From: Ectothiorhodospira haloalkaliphila ATCC 51935
GTDB lineage: Bacteria; Pseudomonadota; Gammaproteobacteria; Ectothiorhodospirales; Ectothiorhodospiraceae
NCBI RefSeq assembly: GCF_000633935.1
Contig: NZ_KK214996.1
Location: 494,928 to 558,927, forward strand
Direction: 5' to 3'
DNA length: 64,000 nt
Shown here: one piece after another, positions 26,883 to 36,291 of the stretch
Position numbering within the stretch: position 1 is the first letter of the stretch
How the letters are laid out: each line of letters opens with the position of its first letter
Program-made: the position numbers and the translations under genes
Notes under the pieces: generated by a model
The model's database searches: none
What the model saw: only the letters and a program-made list of their open reading frames with translations
What the model was told of the DNA's origin: nothing

Positions 26883-27698
26883 ATGACCCTGAAAGAGACG
26901 CTGCAGATTGCCGGATGTACCGACCCGGGACGCACACGGGCAAGAAATGAAGATGCCATCGGCGAGGACGCGGAACTGGGCCTCATGGTGCTGGCCGATG
27001 GCATGGGGGGGCATTCCGGGGGGGATGTGGCCAGCCGCATCGCCGTGGACACCATCATTGCCGAATTACGCCAGAGCCTGGCCCGCGCCGGGGGCGGCCA
27101 GGGGGAAAGCAACGATGAGATCAGCCTGCAGGTGCGCGAGGCCGTCATCCAGGCCAACCGGGCGATTCATGAGGCCGCCGCGGATAACGTGGGCAACGCC
27201 GGCATGGGAACCACCCTGGCCGTGGCCCTGTTGCGTCCCGGGCGCATCATTCTCGCCCACGTGGGGGACTCCCGGATCTATCGCTTTCGCAACGGCGAGC
27301 TGGAACAGCTCACCGTGGATCACACCCTCATCCAGGAACTGGTGGACCGGGGCCTGTGCAGCGCCGACCAGGCACGGACATCATTGAACCGCAACCTGGT
27401 CACCCGCGCCCTGGGGATCGACTCCAGCGTGGCGGTGGACATCCGCGAGGAACTGGTCATGCCCGGCGACATCTACCTGCTATGCTCCGATGGCCTCAAT
27501 GACATGCTGGAGGATGCCATGATCGAGGACGTTCTCGGCCGCCATCAGGCCGACCCGCACGAGGCCTCCCGGGAACTGGTACGACACGCGAACGAGTCGG
27601 GTGGCCGGGACAACGTCTCGGTGCTGATCGGGCGCACCTCGTTGGCCTCGCGAACGCGGGGTCGCTGGTATCATCGACTCCTGGGTCTGCGACGGTAA
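26883..27698 (+). CDS. PP2C-family Ser/Thr protein phosphatase
   Basis: The 271-residue protein has the PP2C motifs of bacterial Stp/PrpC/PppA enzymes: the acidic RARNEDAIGED near residue 19, VLADGMGGHSGGDVAS (metal-binding Asp-Gly), GMGTTLAVALL, AHVGDSRIYRFR, LCSDGLNDML and GGRDNVSVLI. All metal-binding Asp positions appear intact. It would dephosphorylate Ser/Thr phosphoproteins in the cytoplasm. Two FHA-domain genes follow 4 and 15 bp downstream, forming an apparent three-gene operon, but no Ser/Thr kinase gene is present in the window. Confidence 0.93.
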   Translation: MTLKETLQIAGCTDPGRTRARNEDAIGEDAELGLMVLADGMGGHSGGDVASRIAVDTIIAELRQSLARAGGGQGESNDEISLQVREAVIQANRAIHEAAADNVGNAGMGTTLAVALLRPGRIILAHVGDSRIYRFRNGELEQLTVDHTLIQELVDRGLCSADQARTSLNRNLVTRALGIDSSVAVDIREELVMPGDIYLLCSDGLNDMLEDAMIEDVLGRHQADPHEASRELVRHANESGGRDNVSVLIGRTSLASRTRGRWYHRLLGLRR

Positions 27699-27702
27699 GC
27701 TC

Positions 27703-28431
27703 ATGGCCATGAAGTCACTTCCCCGACTGATCATCAACACCGGTGAAACCCTCAGAGGCACCGTGGCCCTGGGCAACAAGCCCATCACCATCGGTCGCCG
27801 CCCTGACAACGACATCCGCCTGGACAACCTGGCGGTCAGCGGCTATCACGCCCAGCTGATCCCCCTGCTCAATGACATCATCCTGGAAGATCTGAACAGC
27901 ACCAACGGCACCCTGGTGAACGATCAGTCCGTACGCAAGCGGGTCCTGCTCGAAGGTGACAGAATCGCCATCGGCAGTCACGAACTGCTGTTCACCCGCG
28001 TCCCGCCGGAGGACATGACCGAGGATCAGGACCCTGATCCACCCGAGGAAACGCTGATCGTCACTACCCGCACCGGCAAGAACCCCTCAGACGGGGCGAG
28101 TGCCGGCGCAACGCGGGCACCGGGACACACGCCCCTCACCCATGGCGCCTGTCTGCAGGTGCTCACCGGCGCACAGGCCGGGCGGGAATGGCCGCTGACC
28201 AAGGCGCTGACCACCATCGGCAGCCCTGGAGTACAGGTGGCAGCCATCAGCCGTCGGGGTGATACCTTTCACATCAGCCGCGTGGAGGGTGGCAGCCACC
28301 CCCACGCCCCTCGCCTGAACGGTGAGGATCTGGGCACCCAGCCCCGGGCACTACAACACCAGGACGTAATCGAAATCGCCGGCGTGAGCATGGAATTCAT
28401 CGACCGTTCCACGCTGAGCCAGCATCACTGA
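27703..28431 (+). CDS. FHA domain protein (first of two)
   Basis: The 242-residue protein has an N-terminal forkhead-associated domain that binds phosphothreonine peptides: ITIGRRPDNDIRLDNLAVSGYHAQLI (read as two pieces around GRRPDNDI and SGYHA) and LEDLNSTNGTLVND. The Gly-Arg, Ser-x-x-His and Asn-Gly positions are intact. The C-terminal half contains a second, more divergent FHA-like fold (about residues 145-240, with LTGAQAGREWPLTKALTTIG). It starts 4 bases after the phosphatase stop, suggesting that the phosphatase and FHA proteins act on the same phosphoproteins. Confidence 0.9.
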   Translation: MAMKSLPRLIINTGETLRGTVALGNKPITIGRRPDNDIRLDNLAVSGYHAQLIPLLNDIILEDLNSTNGTLVNDQSVRKRVLLEGDRIAIGSHELLFTRVPPEDMTEDQDPDPPEETLIVTTRTGKNPSDGASAGATRAPGHTPLTHGACLQVLTGAQAGREWPLTKALTTIGSPGVQVAAISRRGDTFHISRVEGGSHPHAPRLNGEDLGTQPRALQHQDVIEIAGVSMEFIDRSTLSQHH

Positions 28432-28446
28432 CCGGAACCGCTCTCC

Positions 28447-29160
28447 ATGGCACGACTCCTGGCCTACAAGAACCGCCAACCCCAAGGGGAGTTCCCCCTC
28501 TCGGAGGGGACGACCACCATCGGTCGCAAGCCCGACAACCTCATCTGTCTGCAGGACCGCACCGTGAGCGGCCACCACGCGCGCCTGCGGCTGTACCGGG
28601 AAGAGGTGATCCTGCAGGACCTGGATAGCACCAACGGCACCTACGTCAATCGCGAGCGCATCCAGGAGAAGGCCCTCAAGGATGGGGATTTCATCCTCAT
28701 CGGCAATTGGCGCCTGCGGCTGCAACTGGAATCGCCTTCGGCCGCTGCGCCCCCACCCATGGATATGCTGCGCCTGGCCACGCCCGGCATGCCACCGGGC
28801 CCGGTCTGCGACGAGGTGGCCCGCCGCATCCAGGACATGCAAACACAAGTGGACGCACGCCCCACACAAGATCCACACGCCCCGCGACCCCACGCCCGCC
28901 TGCACATCGGCAGCGGCCGCAATCAGGGTCGCAACCTGGATCTGCTCTCACCCCTGAACGTCCTGGGCGAGCCGGGCCGTCAGGTGGTGGTCATTGCCCT
29001 GGGAGAACCGGGCCAGGCCACCACGCTGACGAACCTGTTTTCGGAACTGGATCCACCCCAGGTGAACGAAGAGCCCCTGGCCGAGGGGGACAGCCGCAGC
29101 CTGCAAGATTGCGATGTGCTGGAGGTGGCCGGGGTGCGCATGGTCCTGGTCATGGACTGA
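28447..29160 (+). CDS. FHA domain protein (second of two)
   Basis: The 237-residue protein is a paralogue of the preceding gene. Its N-terminal FHA domain shows TTIGRKPDNLICLQDRTVSG, HHARLRLY and LQDLDSTNGTYVNRERI, with phosphothreonine-binding positions intact. A proline-rich linker precedes a C-terminal region (about residues 155-237) that again resembles the diverged second half of its neighbour. Its stop overlaps the convergent transporter ATPase gene by 11 bases. Confidence 0.9.
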   Translation: MARLLAYKNRQPQGEFPLSEGTTTIGRKPDNLICLQDRTVSGHHARLRLYREEVILQDLDSTNGTYVNRERIQEKALKDGDFILIGNWRLRLQLESPSAAAPPPMDMLRLATPGMPPGPVCDEVARRIQDMQTQVDARPTQDPHAPRPHARLHIGSGRNQGRNLDLLSPLNVLGEPGRQVVVIALGEPGQATTLTNLFSELDPPQVNEEPLAEGDSRSLQDCDVLEVAGVRMVLVMD

Positions 29161-30805
29161 CCCGGGGCACGGCGGCCAGCAGCTTGCGGGTGTACTCGTG
29201 CTCCGGCTGGCGACAGACCCGGCGCGCCGGCCCGTATTCCACCACCCGCCCCTGATACATCACCGCCATGGTATCGGCCAGGTACTCCACCACGCCGATG
29301 TTGTGGGTGATGAACAGCAGGGTCAGCCCCCGCTCCCGGGTCAGGCTCATGAGGATCTCCAGGATCTGCGCCTGCACCGACACATCCAGGGCACTGGTCA
29401 CCTCGTCGCAGACGATGAAGGCCGGATCCAGCACCAGGGCCCGGGCAATGCCGATGCGCTGACGCTGCCCTCCGGAGAATTCATGGGGATAGCGCCACAG
29501 GGTATCGGTGGGCAGTTGCACCTGCTCCAGCACCCTGGCCGCCCGCTCCAGACGATCCTCCTTGTCGATGCCGATCCCGTGCACCGCCATGGGCTCGGTC
29601 AGCGTGGCCGCCACCGTGAGGCGCGGATTCAGCGACGACATGGGGTCCTGGAAGATGATCTGCATGCGCCGCCGGTAAGGCTGCATGCGGCTTCGGGGCA
29701 AACGGGTGATGTCGTCGCCACCAAAGTGGATGAAGCCGCCGGTGGGCTCCACCAGACGGAGAATGGCCCGACCCAGGGTGGTCTTGCCACAGCCGGATTC
29801 CCCCACCAGGGCCAGCACCTGGCCCCGGGGAATCTCCAGGCTCACCCCGTCCACGGCTCGCACGTGGTCCACCACCCGGCGCATCAGCCCCTTGCGCACC
29901 GGGAAATGGATCTGCAGGTCATCCAGCCGCACCAGGGGATCGCCAGTGGGTGTTGGTGTCCCGCCCTCCCCCGCCGCCTCCCGACGCCGGGTGAGATTCT
30001 CCGGCAGGGCATCGATGAGTTGGCGGGTATAGGGGTGCTCCGGGTGATCCAGCACCTGGCGCACCGTGCCCTCCTCCACCAGCTTGCCCAGGCGCATCAC
30101 GCCCAGTCGATGGCCCATCTGCGCCACCACCCCGAAATCGTGGGTGATGAACAGGATGGACATGCCATTGCGCTCCTGCAGTTCCCGCATCAGGCGCAGG
30201 ATCTCCGCCTGCACGGTCACATCCAGGGCCGTGGTGGGCTCATCGGCGATCAACAGATCCGGCTCGCAGGCCATGGCCATGGCGATCATCACCCGCTGGC
30301 GCTGGCCGCCCGAGAGGCGATGGGGGAACTCGTCGGCCCGCTCGGCGGGGTTGGGGATCTGCACCTGGGCCAGGGCCTCCACGGCCCGCTCCCGGGCCTC
30401 GGCGTCACTGAGCTGGGGCTGGTGCAGCTTGAGCACCTCGACGATCTGATCGCCCACCGGGAACACCGGGTTCAGGGAGGTCATGGGCTCCTGGAAGATC
30501 ATGCTCATGCGCATGCCGCGGATCTGCCGCCGCCGGGCCTCATCCAGTTGCAGCATGTCCACCACTTCGCTGCGACCCTGCACGTCCCGGGCCCGGAACA
30601 GGATCTGGCCGCCCGGATGCCGGCTGATGTCCCGGGGCAGGAGCTGGATCACCGACAGCGCCGTCACCGACTTGCCGCTGCCCGACTCCCCCACCAGACA
30701 GAAGGTCTCGCCCGGCTGAATGCCAAAACTCACCCCGTCCACGGCGCGCACCGTCTCGCCGCCGGCCTCCAGATGGGTGTGCAGATCCTTCACTTCCAGC
30801 AGCAC
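29150..30805 (-). CDS. yejF: Peptide ABC transporter ATPase with two fused ATP-binding domains (YejF type)
   Basis: The 551-residue protein carries two complete ABC ATPase domains. The first has Walker A GESGSGKS, signature LSGGQRQR and Walker [13 protein letters not shown]. The second has [16 protein letters not shown] and [13 protein letters not shown] fused double ATPase with OppD/DppD-type oligopeptide-domain tails ([14 protein letters not shown]) is typical of YejF, which energises peptide uptake. A GTG start at 30805 follows GAAGAAGG. It is the last gene of a four-gene unit in the order binding protein, permease, permease, ATPase. Confidence 0.9.
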   Translation of the reverse strand: MLLEVKDLHTHLEAGGETVRAVDGVSFGIQPGETFCLVGESGSGKSVTALSVIQLLPRDISRHPGGQILFRARDVQGRSEVVDMLQLDEARRRQIRGMRMSMIFQEPMTSLNPVFPVGDQIVEVLKLHQPQLSDAEARERAVEALAQVQIPNPAERADEFPHRLSGGQRQRVMIAMAMACEPDLLIADEPTTALDVTVQAEILRLMRELQERNGMSILFITHDFGVVAQMGHRLGVMRLGKLVEEGTVRQVLDHPEHPYTRQLIDALPENLTRRREAAGEGGTPTPTGDPLVRLDDLQIHFPVRKGLMRRVVDHVRAVDGVSLEIPRGQVLALVGESGCGKTTLGRAILRLVEPTGGFIHFGGDDITRLPRSRMQPYRRRMQIIFQDPMSSLNPRLTVAATLTEPMAVHGIGIDKEDRLERAARVLEQVQLPTDTLWRYPHEFSGGQRQRIGIARALVLDPAFIVCDEVTSALDVSVQAQILEILMSLTRERGLTLLFITHNIGVVEYLADTMAVMYQGRVVEYGPARRVCRQPEHEYTRKLLAAVPRVSP

Positions 30806-30807
30806 GG

Positions 30808-32001
30808 TCAGGCCTTCTTCTTCAGGTAGGGGTCAAGGGCGTCACGCAGGGACTCGCCCACCAGGTTGTAGGCGAACACCGTGAGGAAGATGGCGCCGCC
30901 GGGGAAGGCCGCCATCCACCAGTTGAAGGAGGAGGACTGCACCGCCTGGTTGAGCATCTGCCCCCAGGAGGGGTCGTCCACCAGCCCCAGCCCCAGAAAG
31001 CTCAGGGTGGCCTCCGCCAGGATGGCCGAGGCCACCCCGAAGCTGGCGGCCACCAGGATGGGGGCCACCCCATTGGGCAGCATGTGCCGGAACAGCACCG
31101 AACGCAGCGGCAGGCCGCAGGCCACCGCTGCCTGTACGTAGTCCTGCTCACGCAGTTTGAGAAACTCCGCGCGCACGTAGCGGGCGTAACCGGACCAGGA
31201 GGTGATGCCGATGATGATCATCATCATGTACAGGCTGCGTCCGAAGAAGGCCACGAAGGTGAGCAGCAGGAACAGGGTGGGAATGGCCTCGAAGATCTCC
31301 ACGATGCGCATCCCGATGATGTCGACGATCCCCGAGAAATACCCCATCAGCCCGCCCACGATGATGCCGATGCCCAGGGCGATGCCGGTGGCGATGAAGC
31401 CGATCCCCAGGGCAATGCGCGAGGCATGGATCATGCGCGAGAGCACATCGGCGCCGTTCTCCTCGGTGCCCAGCCAGTGGCGGCGGATCTCGTCGGCCAG
31501 GGGCGACTCCAGCCCGGTGTCACCGAAATCACGCAGATAGTCCTTGGGGGAGTAAGGCACCGGGGCCCACAGCACCCAGTCATACTGCCCCGCCGCCTCG
31601 GCCTCGCGATGCTGCTCGTAGATCACCAGTTCCGGCGGCGTGACGGTGAAGTGGCTGAGGCTGCCGCTGATCACCAGCACGGCCAGCACCGCCAGCAGCT
31701 TGTGCCAGAAGGGCCGGCGCAGGAACCACACCGCCACCGCCGTGAAGAACACCGCCAGCAGGGTCACGTCCGCCGCCGTGAGATGGGTCAGCACCGGCGC
31801 CATCAGCCCCCCCTCGCCCATGGCCAGCAGCGGATGACTGGTGGCCAGGAAGGGGGCGAACACCGCCACCATCACCAGCAGCAGGATCCAGGTCAGGCCG
31901 ATGCGCGCGCCCCAGCGCAGCAGCACCTCGCGGACCACCTGGGCGGCATAGCTGCGGCGCTGGCGCGGCGGAGCAAGCGCTTCCTGGGTCGATTCAGTCA
32001 T
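30808..32001 (-). CDS. yejE: Peptide ABC transporter permease (YejE/DppC type)
   Basis: The 397-residue inner-membrane permease has an N-terminal extra region with several hydrophobic segments and the canonical BPD transport domain. Its cytoplasmic coupling loop is YVQAAVACGLPLRSVLFRHM followed by LPNGVAPILV. The C-terminal QSSSFNWWMAAFPGGAIFLT is characteristic of the DppC/YejE group. It is longer than E. coli YejE (341), the extra length being hydrophobic sequence near residues 50-120. It overlaps the upstream permease gene by 8 bases and ends 2 bases before the ATPase start. Confidence 0.9.
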   Translation of the reverse strand: MTESTQEALAPPRQRRSYAAQVVREVLLRWGARIGLTWILLLVMVAVFAPFLATSHPLLAMGEGGLMAPVLTHLTAADVTLLAVFFTAVAVWFLRRPFWHKLLAVLAVLVISGSLSHFTVTPPELVIYEQHREAEAAGQYDWVLWAPVPYSPKDYLRDFGDTGLESPLADEIRRHWLGTEENGADVLSRMIHASRIALGIGFIATGIALGIGIIVGGLMGYFSGIVDIIGMRIVEIFEAIPTLFLLLTFVAFFGRSLYMMMIIIGITSWSGYARYVRAEFLKLREQDYVQAAVACGLPLRSVLFRHMLPNGVAPILVAASFGVASAILAEATLSFLGLGLVDDPSWGQMLNQAVQSSSFNWWMAAFPGGAIFLTVFAYNLVGESLRDALDPYLKKKA

Positions 32002-33376
32002 AACTCACCCGGGGATCGGCAATGGCATAACACAGATCAGCAATCAGGTAGCCGGCCAGGGTGAGCACACCACTGATCAGGGTGACCGACAGCACCAGTT
32101 CCCGGTCACGGGTCTGCACCGCCTCCACGGCCAGCTTGCCCATGCCATCGATGGAGAAGATGGTCTCCACGATCACCGATCCGGCCAGCAGGCTGGGCAG
32201 CAGGGTGGCCGACACGGTGATCAGCGGCAACAATGAATTGCGGAACACATGCCGCCAGAGCACGTCCCGCTCGCTCACCCCCTTGGCCCGGGCGGTGCGC
32301 GCATAGTCCGAGAGCAGGTTCTCCAGCACCGCCGAGCGGGTGAGCTTGGCGAGAAAGGCAAAGCCCCCGTAGGCCAGGCACAGCACCGGCAGCACCAGAT
32401 GCCAGAGCCGGTCCAGCAGGAAGCCGCGCACGAACTCCCCCTGGGCCAGCCCCGCCGCCAGGCCGATGCCGATGGCCATGCCCACCAGCCCCAGCAGGCC
32501 CACGCGCAGGGCCACGAAACTGTTCCCCGCCGCCAGGGCCAGGCTGCCACCGACGCCGGCCATGAGCAGCAGGTGCAGCAACCCGAAGGCCTGATCCGAC
32601 ACCTGGGCCGCCATCATGAAACCCAGGATTGCGCCGGTGGCACTGCCCACCAGCAGCCGCCAGCGCTGCGCCGCGCGCAGGGCCAGCCAGACCATCAGGG
32701 CGGCTCCCAGGCCCGCCAGCAGGAACAACATCAGCAGGTCGGTGGCCGTGCCCCAGTGGGGCAGGAAGGTCATGTCCAGGGCCTCGCGACGATTGATGCC
32801 CCCGGTGGGGAACCAGCGCCAGAATTGTTCCGAGGCGAAGAAACCGATGAGCAGCACCCCGGCCAGCATGGTGGGCACCGACCACAGGCCCAGCAGCACC
32901 ACGCCGGAGCCGGTATCGAAGCTGCCGCCGCGCCGGGTGGCGGCCTGCACTCCCACGGCGATGGCGATGATGTAGATGATGGGAATGGACAACACGTTCA
33001 GCAGCAGCGTGATGGGCAATCGCTCGGCGATCAGGTCCCCCACCGGCCTCCCATAGCGGAAACTGGTGCCCAGTTCAGAGCCCTTCCAGAATGAAAAACC
33101 CTCGATGGCCCCATCCCGGTCGAAGGTGAAACCGGCCGGCGAGATGTTGTTCACCCAGCGCAGATACTGCACCGGCGGCGGCTGATCCAGCCCGTACATG
33201 CGGTTGTAGTAGTCCTCCATGGCCTGCTTGGCCTGGGGCTCCAGGTTCATGCCGTCCACCAGGGACTGGGCACTGATGCCCCCGGGGGCCGCCGCCATGA
33301 CAACGAACACCACGATGGTGATCCCGATCAGGGTCGGGATCATCAACAGCAGACGCCGAAGGATGTAGGTGAACAC
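31994..33376 (-). CDS. yejB: Peptide ABC transporter permease (YejB/DppB type)
   Basis: The 460-residue permease starts with GTG (VFTYILRRLLLMIPTLIGIT), the usual DppB N-terminal membrane segment. The coupling loop near residue 385 is YARTARAKGVSERDVLWRHV followed by FRNSLLPLI. It is about 100 residues longer than E. coli YejB (364); the extra stretch (about residues 205-330) is hydrophobic and may add membrane segments. It forms the permease pair with the next gene. Confidence 0.9.
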   Translation of the reverse strand: MFTYILRRLLLMIPTLIGITIVVFVVMAAAPGGISAQSLVDGMNLEPQAKQAMEDYYNRMYGLDQPPPVQYLRWVNNISPAGFTFDRDGAIEGFSFWKGSELGTSFRYGRPVGDLIAERLPITLLLNVLSIPIIYIIAIAVGVQAATRRGGSFDTGSGVVLLGLWSVPTMLAGVLLIGFFASEQFWRWFPTGGINRREALDMTFLPHWGTATDLLMLFLLAGLGAALMVWLALRAAQRWRLLVGSATGAILGFMMAAQVSDQAFGLLHLLLMAGVGGSLALAAGNSFVALRVGLLGLVGMAIGIGLAAGLAQGEFVRGFLLDRLWHLVLPVLCLAYGGFAFLAKLTRSAVLENLLSDYARTARAKGVSERDVLWRHVFRNSLLPLITVSATLLPSLLAGSVIVETIFSIDGMGKLAVEAVQTRDRELVLSVTLISGVLTLAGYLIADLCYAIADPRVSYD

Positions 33377-33380
33377 GGGG

Positions 33381-35255
33381 TCAGCGCGCGTGACGTTGTT
33401 GTTCGATGGGCACGTAGATCTCCAGCGGCACCGTGCCCAAATTCAGCCCCAGGCGGGTGCGCTTGAGATTGGCCAGCCGGTCATCCACGAAGGCCAGGGT
33501 CTGGCGGCGCATCAGGAAGGTGTAGGGCTGGTCCTCGTGCAACACCCGCTGAACCTGGTGCCAGATGGCCATGCGCTCCTCCTCATCCACCGTGGCCCGG
33601 GCCTTTTCGATCAGGGCATCCAGCTCCGGGTTTTCGTAACTGATGAAGTTGTCCCCGCCCGACACGGTCTGGCTGGAATGGAACATCTGGTAAACATCGA
33701 TCTCCACGCCGCTGGTCCAGCCCAGGGTGATGGCATCGAAATCCTTGCGGTTGAGCAGGTCCAGCATCACCGACCACTCGGTGGGCCGGGGGCGCATGAG
33801 GATGCCGGCGCGGGCATACAGATCCCGCAGGAACAGCACCATGCGCCGGGTGTCCTCGTTATCCTGGAAGAACACCATATCGAACTCGAAGCGCTTGCCA
33901 TCGGGGCCCTGGAGGATGCCGTCGCCATTGCGGTCCTCGAAGCCTGCCTCTTCCAGCAGCGCGCGGGCCTTGTCCACACTGAACTCATGGGGTTCCAGGC
34001 TGCTGTCATGCTGGGGACTGCGCGGGTTGAAGGGGCTGATGGCCACCTCCGCGTAGCCGAGCATGATCTCGTCGATCACCCGCTCCATGTCGGTGAGATG
34101 GGTCATGGCCAGGCGCACGCGCCGGTCGGCGAATCGCGTGGGCTCATCGTTGCGCCGCTGATTCCAGCCGATGTAGGTGTACCCCCCGGTGGGGCTCATG
34201 AATTCGAAGTGCTGGGTGCGGGCCCGCAGGCGCTCATCCTCCAGCAACTGTCGGTATTCCCGGGGCCGGGCCGTGTAGAGATCGATGTCCTGATTGCGGA
34301 AGGTGGTCAGCCGGGCACTGTCGTTCTCGATCACCCGCCATAGCAGGCGGTTGAAGGGCGGGTCCACCGGCCCCCAGTAACGGGGATTGCGCTGCAGTTC
34401 CACCATGCCGGCGTCCGGTGTCCAGCCCTTGGGATCGCTCAGGCGATAGGGGCCAGAGCCCAGCAGCAGGCCGCGGGATTCATTGAAGCGGCGGGGCTCA
34501 TCCAGGTAAGGCTCGTAGAAGTGGCGGGGCATCACCTGCATGCCGCCGGCCAGGGAAAGACTGTTGAAATAGGGCTCGGAGAAGGTGAAGGCCACCTCGT
34601 GCTCGCCCAGGGCCTCCACCTTTTCCAGTTTTTCCAGGAAGGCCCGGGCCCGGGGGGCAGCGATGTCATCGTTCATGATGAACTCGTAGGTGAACACCAC
34701 GTCATCCGCGGTGAGGGGCTCGCCGTCGGAGAATTCCAGGCCCTGCCGCAACTGGAAGGTGATGGTGAGCCCATCGTCGCTGAATGCCCAGTCCCGGGCC
34801 AGCAGGCCCTGCCATTCCAGGGTGTCCGGGTCGCGCACCAGCAGGGACTCGAGCACATAACTCTGCACCTCGCTGGCGTAGGCATCGCTGGACACCAGCG
34901 GCGTCAGTGTGGACAAGCCGGTGGGAAAGGCCCGCACCAGCCAGTCTCCGGTGGCAAAGTCCGGTTGCTGGCTGGCCTCGAAGGCCCGGGCAAAGGCCTC
35001 GGGCACGGCATCGGCATCCGCCGGCCCCTCCCCTGCACCGGGCGCCACCACCCCGGCCCGCAGCCGCGCATCCAGCCCCTGCACCGCCCCGCGGATGCGA
35101 CGCAGATCGTCTCCCTGCTCCTGCAGGGTACGCTGCATCTCCGCCATGCGGGACCACTGCCGATCCACCTGGTACATGAGCAGGATCAACAGCAACCCCA
35201 GACCCAGCAACAGGCCCAGCATCACGAAGTCTTTCGAGGTGTAGCGTTTTTCCAT
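33381..35255 (-). CDS. Extracellular solute-binding protein family 5, membrane-anchored
   Basis: The start MEKRYTSKDFVMLGLLLGLG at 35255 gives 624 residues. An N-terminal hydrophobic segment (about residues 11-27, ending LLILLMY) is followed by a predicted coiled coil (about 30-60) rather than a signal-peptidase site, so the protein is probably tethered to the inner membrane. The rest is an SBP_bac_5 peptide-binding domain with FSDGEPLTADDVVFTYE and FNPRSPQHDSSLEPHEF among recognisable segments. It is 4 bp upstream of the yejB-like permease and should supply its substrate. A conventional YejA is soluble and periplasmic, so the anchor is unusual. Confidence 0.87.
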   Translation of the reverse strand: MEKRYTSKDFVMLGLLLGLGLLLILLMYQVDRQWSRMAEMQRTLQEQGDDLRRIRGAVQGLDARLRAGVVAPGAGEGPADADAVPEAFARAFEASQQPDFATGDWLVRAFPTGLSTLTPLVSSDAYASEVQSYVLESLLVRDPDTLEWQGLLARDWAFSDDGLTITFQLRQGLEFSDGEPLTADDVVFTYEFIMNDDIAAPRARAFLEKLEKVEALGEHEVAFTFSEPYFNSLSLAGGMQVMPRHFYEPYLDEPRRFNESRGLLLGSGPYRLSDPKGWTPDAGMVELQRNPRYWGPVDPPFNRLLWRVIENDSARLTTFRNQDIDLYTARPREYRQLLEDERLRARTQHFEFMSPTGGYTYIGWNQRRNDEPTRFADRRVRLAMTHLTDMERVIDEIMLGYAEVAISPFNPRSPQHDSSLEPHEFSVDKARALLEEAGFEDRNGDGILQGPDGKRFEFDMVFFQDNEDTRRMVLFLRDLYARAGILMRPRPTEWSVMLDLLNRKDFDAITLGWTSGVEIDVYQMFHSSQTVSGGDNFISYENPELDALIEKARATVDEEERMAIWHQVQRVLHEDQPYTFLMRRQTLAFVDDRLANLKRTRLGLNLGTVPLEIYVPIEQQRHAR

Positions 35256-35403
35256 CGGACGGGTCCATGACGGCTTGAGGGCCAAGTCTCCGGGTTCGGC
35301 GAGGGTGTGACAAGGGGTGGGGCGCGCGTCCCGCACCGTTAGTAGTATCATGTCCGCCGAATCATCTTGATACCACTGAAACAGACAGACAGGAGATCAC
35401 AGC

Positions 35404-36192
35404 ATGGGTTTCATGACCGGCAAGCGGGTGCTCATCACGGGCGTGGCCAGCAACCGCTCCATCGCCTATGGCATTGCCAAGGCCATGGCGCGTGAGGGCG
35501 CGGAACTGGCCTTCACCTACCAGGGCGATCGCCTGAAGGATCGGGTGGCCAAGCTCGCCGGGGAATGCGGCTCCAGCATCGTGTTGCCCTGCGATGTATC
35601 CAGCGACGAACAGATCAATGCGGTTTTCGAGCAACTGGGTCAGCACTGGGATGGACTGGAGGGCCTGGTACATGCCATCGCCTTCGCCCCCAAGGAGGCC
35701 CTGGAGGGTGATTTCCTGGATGGCATGTCCCGGGAGGCCTTCAACACCGCCCATGACATCAGCAGCTACAGCCTGGCGGCCCTGGCCAAGGCGGCCCGGC
35801 CTATGATGAAGGGCCGGGATGCGTCCATCCTCACCCTGTCCTACCTGGGCGCCGTGCGTTCCATGCCCAACTACAACCTCATGGGCCTCGCCAAGGCCAG
35901 CCTGGAGGCCAACGTGCGTTTTCTGGCCTACACCCTGGGCCCGGAGGGCGTGCGCGTGAACGGCATCTCCGCCGGCCCCATCCGCACCCTGGCCGCCGCC
36001 GGCATCGGCGACTTCCGCAAGATCCTGGACCATGTGGAGAACAATGCCCCGCTGCGTCGCAACGTGACCATCGAGCAGGTGGGCAACGCCGCCGCGTTCC
36101 TGTGCTCGGACCTGGCCTCGGGCATCACCGGGGAGATCACTTACGTGGACTCCGGCTACAGCACCCTGGGGCTGGGGCCGGCGGAGGTGTGA
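35404..36192 (+). CDS. fabI: Enoyl-[acyl-carrier-protein] reductase (NADH)
   Basis: FabI reduces trans-2-enoyl-ACP in the last step of fatty acid elongation and is the triclosan/isoniazid-type target. The 262-residue product equals the E. coli length. The SDR nucleotide site is [20 protein letters not shown], and the catalytic Tyr and Lys are in [19 protein letters not shown] (Y-x6-K). GGAGATC lies upstream of the start. It diverges from the transporter operon and converges on ppiD across a palindromic repeat. Confidence 0.97.
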   Translation: MGFMTGKRVLITGVASNRSIAYGIAKAMAREGAELAFTYQGDRLKDRVAKLAGECGSSIVLPCDVSSDEQINAVFEQLGQHWDGLEGLVHAIAFAPKEALEGDFLDGMSREAFNTAHDISSYSLAALAKAARPMMKGRDASILTLSYLGAVRSMPNYNLMGLAKASLEANVRFLAYTLGPEGVRVNGISAGPIRTLAAAGIGDFRKILDHVENNAPLRRNVTIEQVGNAAAFLCSDLASGITGEITYVDSGYSTLGLGPAEV

Positions 36193-36244
36193 GGGGTTCT
36201 ACTGTGCTCTTCTCCCCAGGGCAACAATGAACTACTGATGGACG

Positions 36245-36270
36245 CCCTTCTCCCCCTTGGGGGAGAAGGG
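36245..36270. repeat. C/G-rich palindromic repeat between convergent fabI and ppiD (copy 2)
   Basis: CCCTTCTCCCCC and its exact complement form a 12-bp stem with a 2-base centre, followed by TTGGGGATGAGGGG. This closely matches the element at 5824, including the 3' extension and the position between two convergent genes. Confidence 0.75.
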
Positions 36271-36291
36271 TTGGGGATGAGGGGCGTGGGA

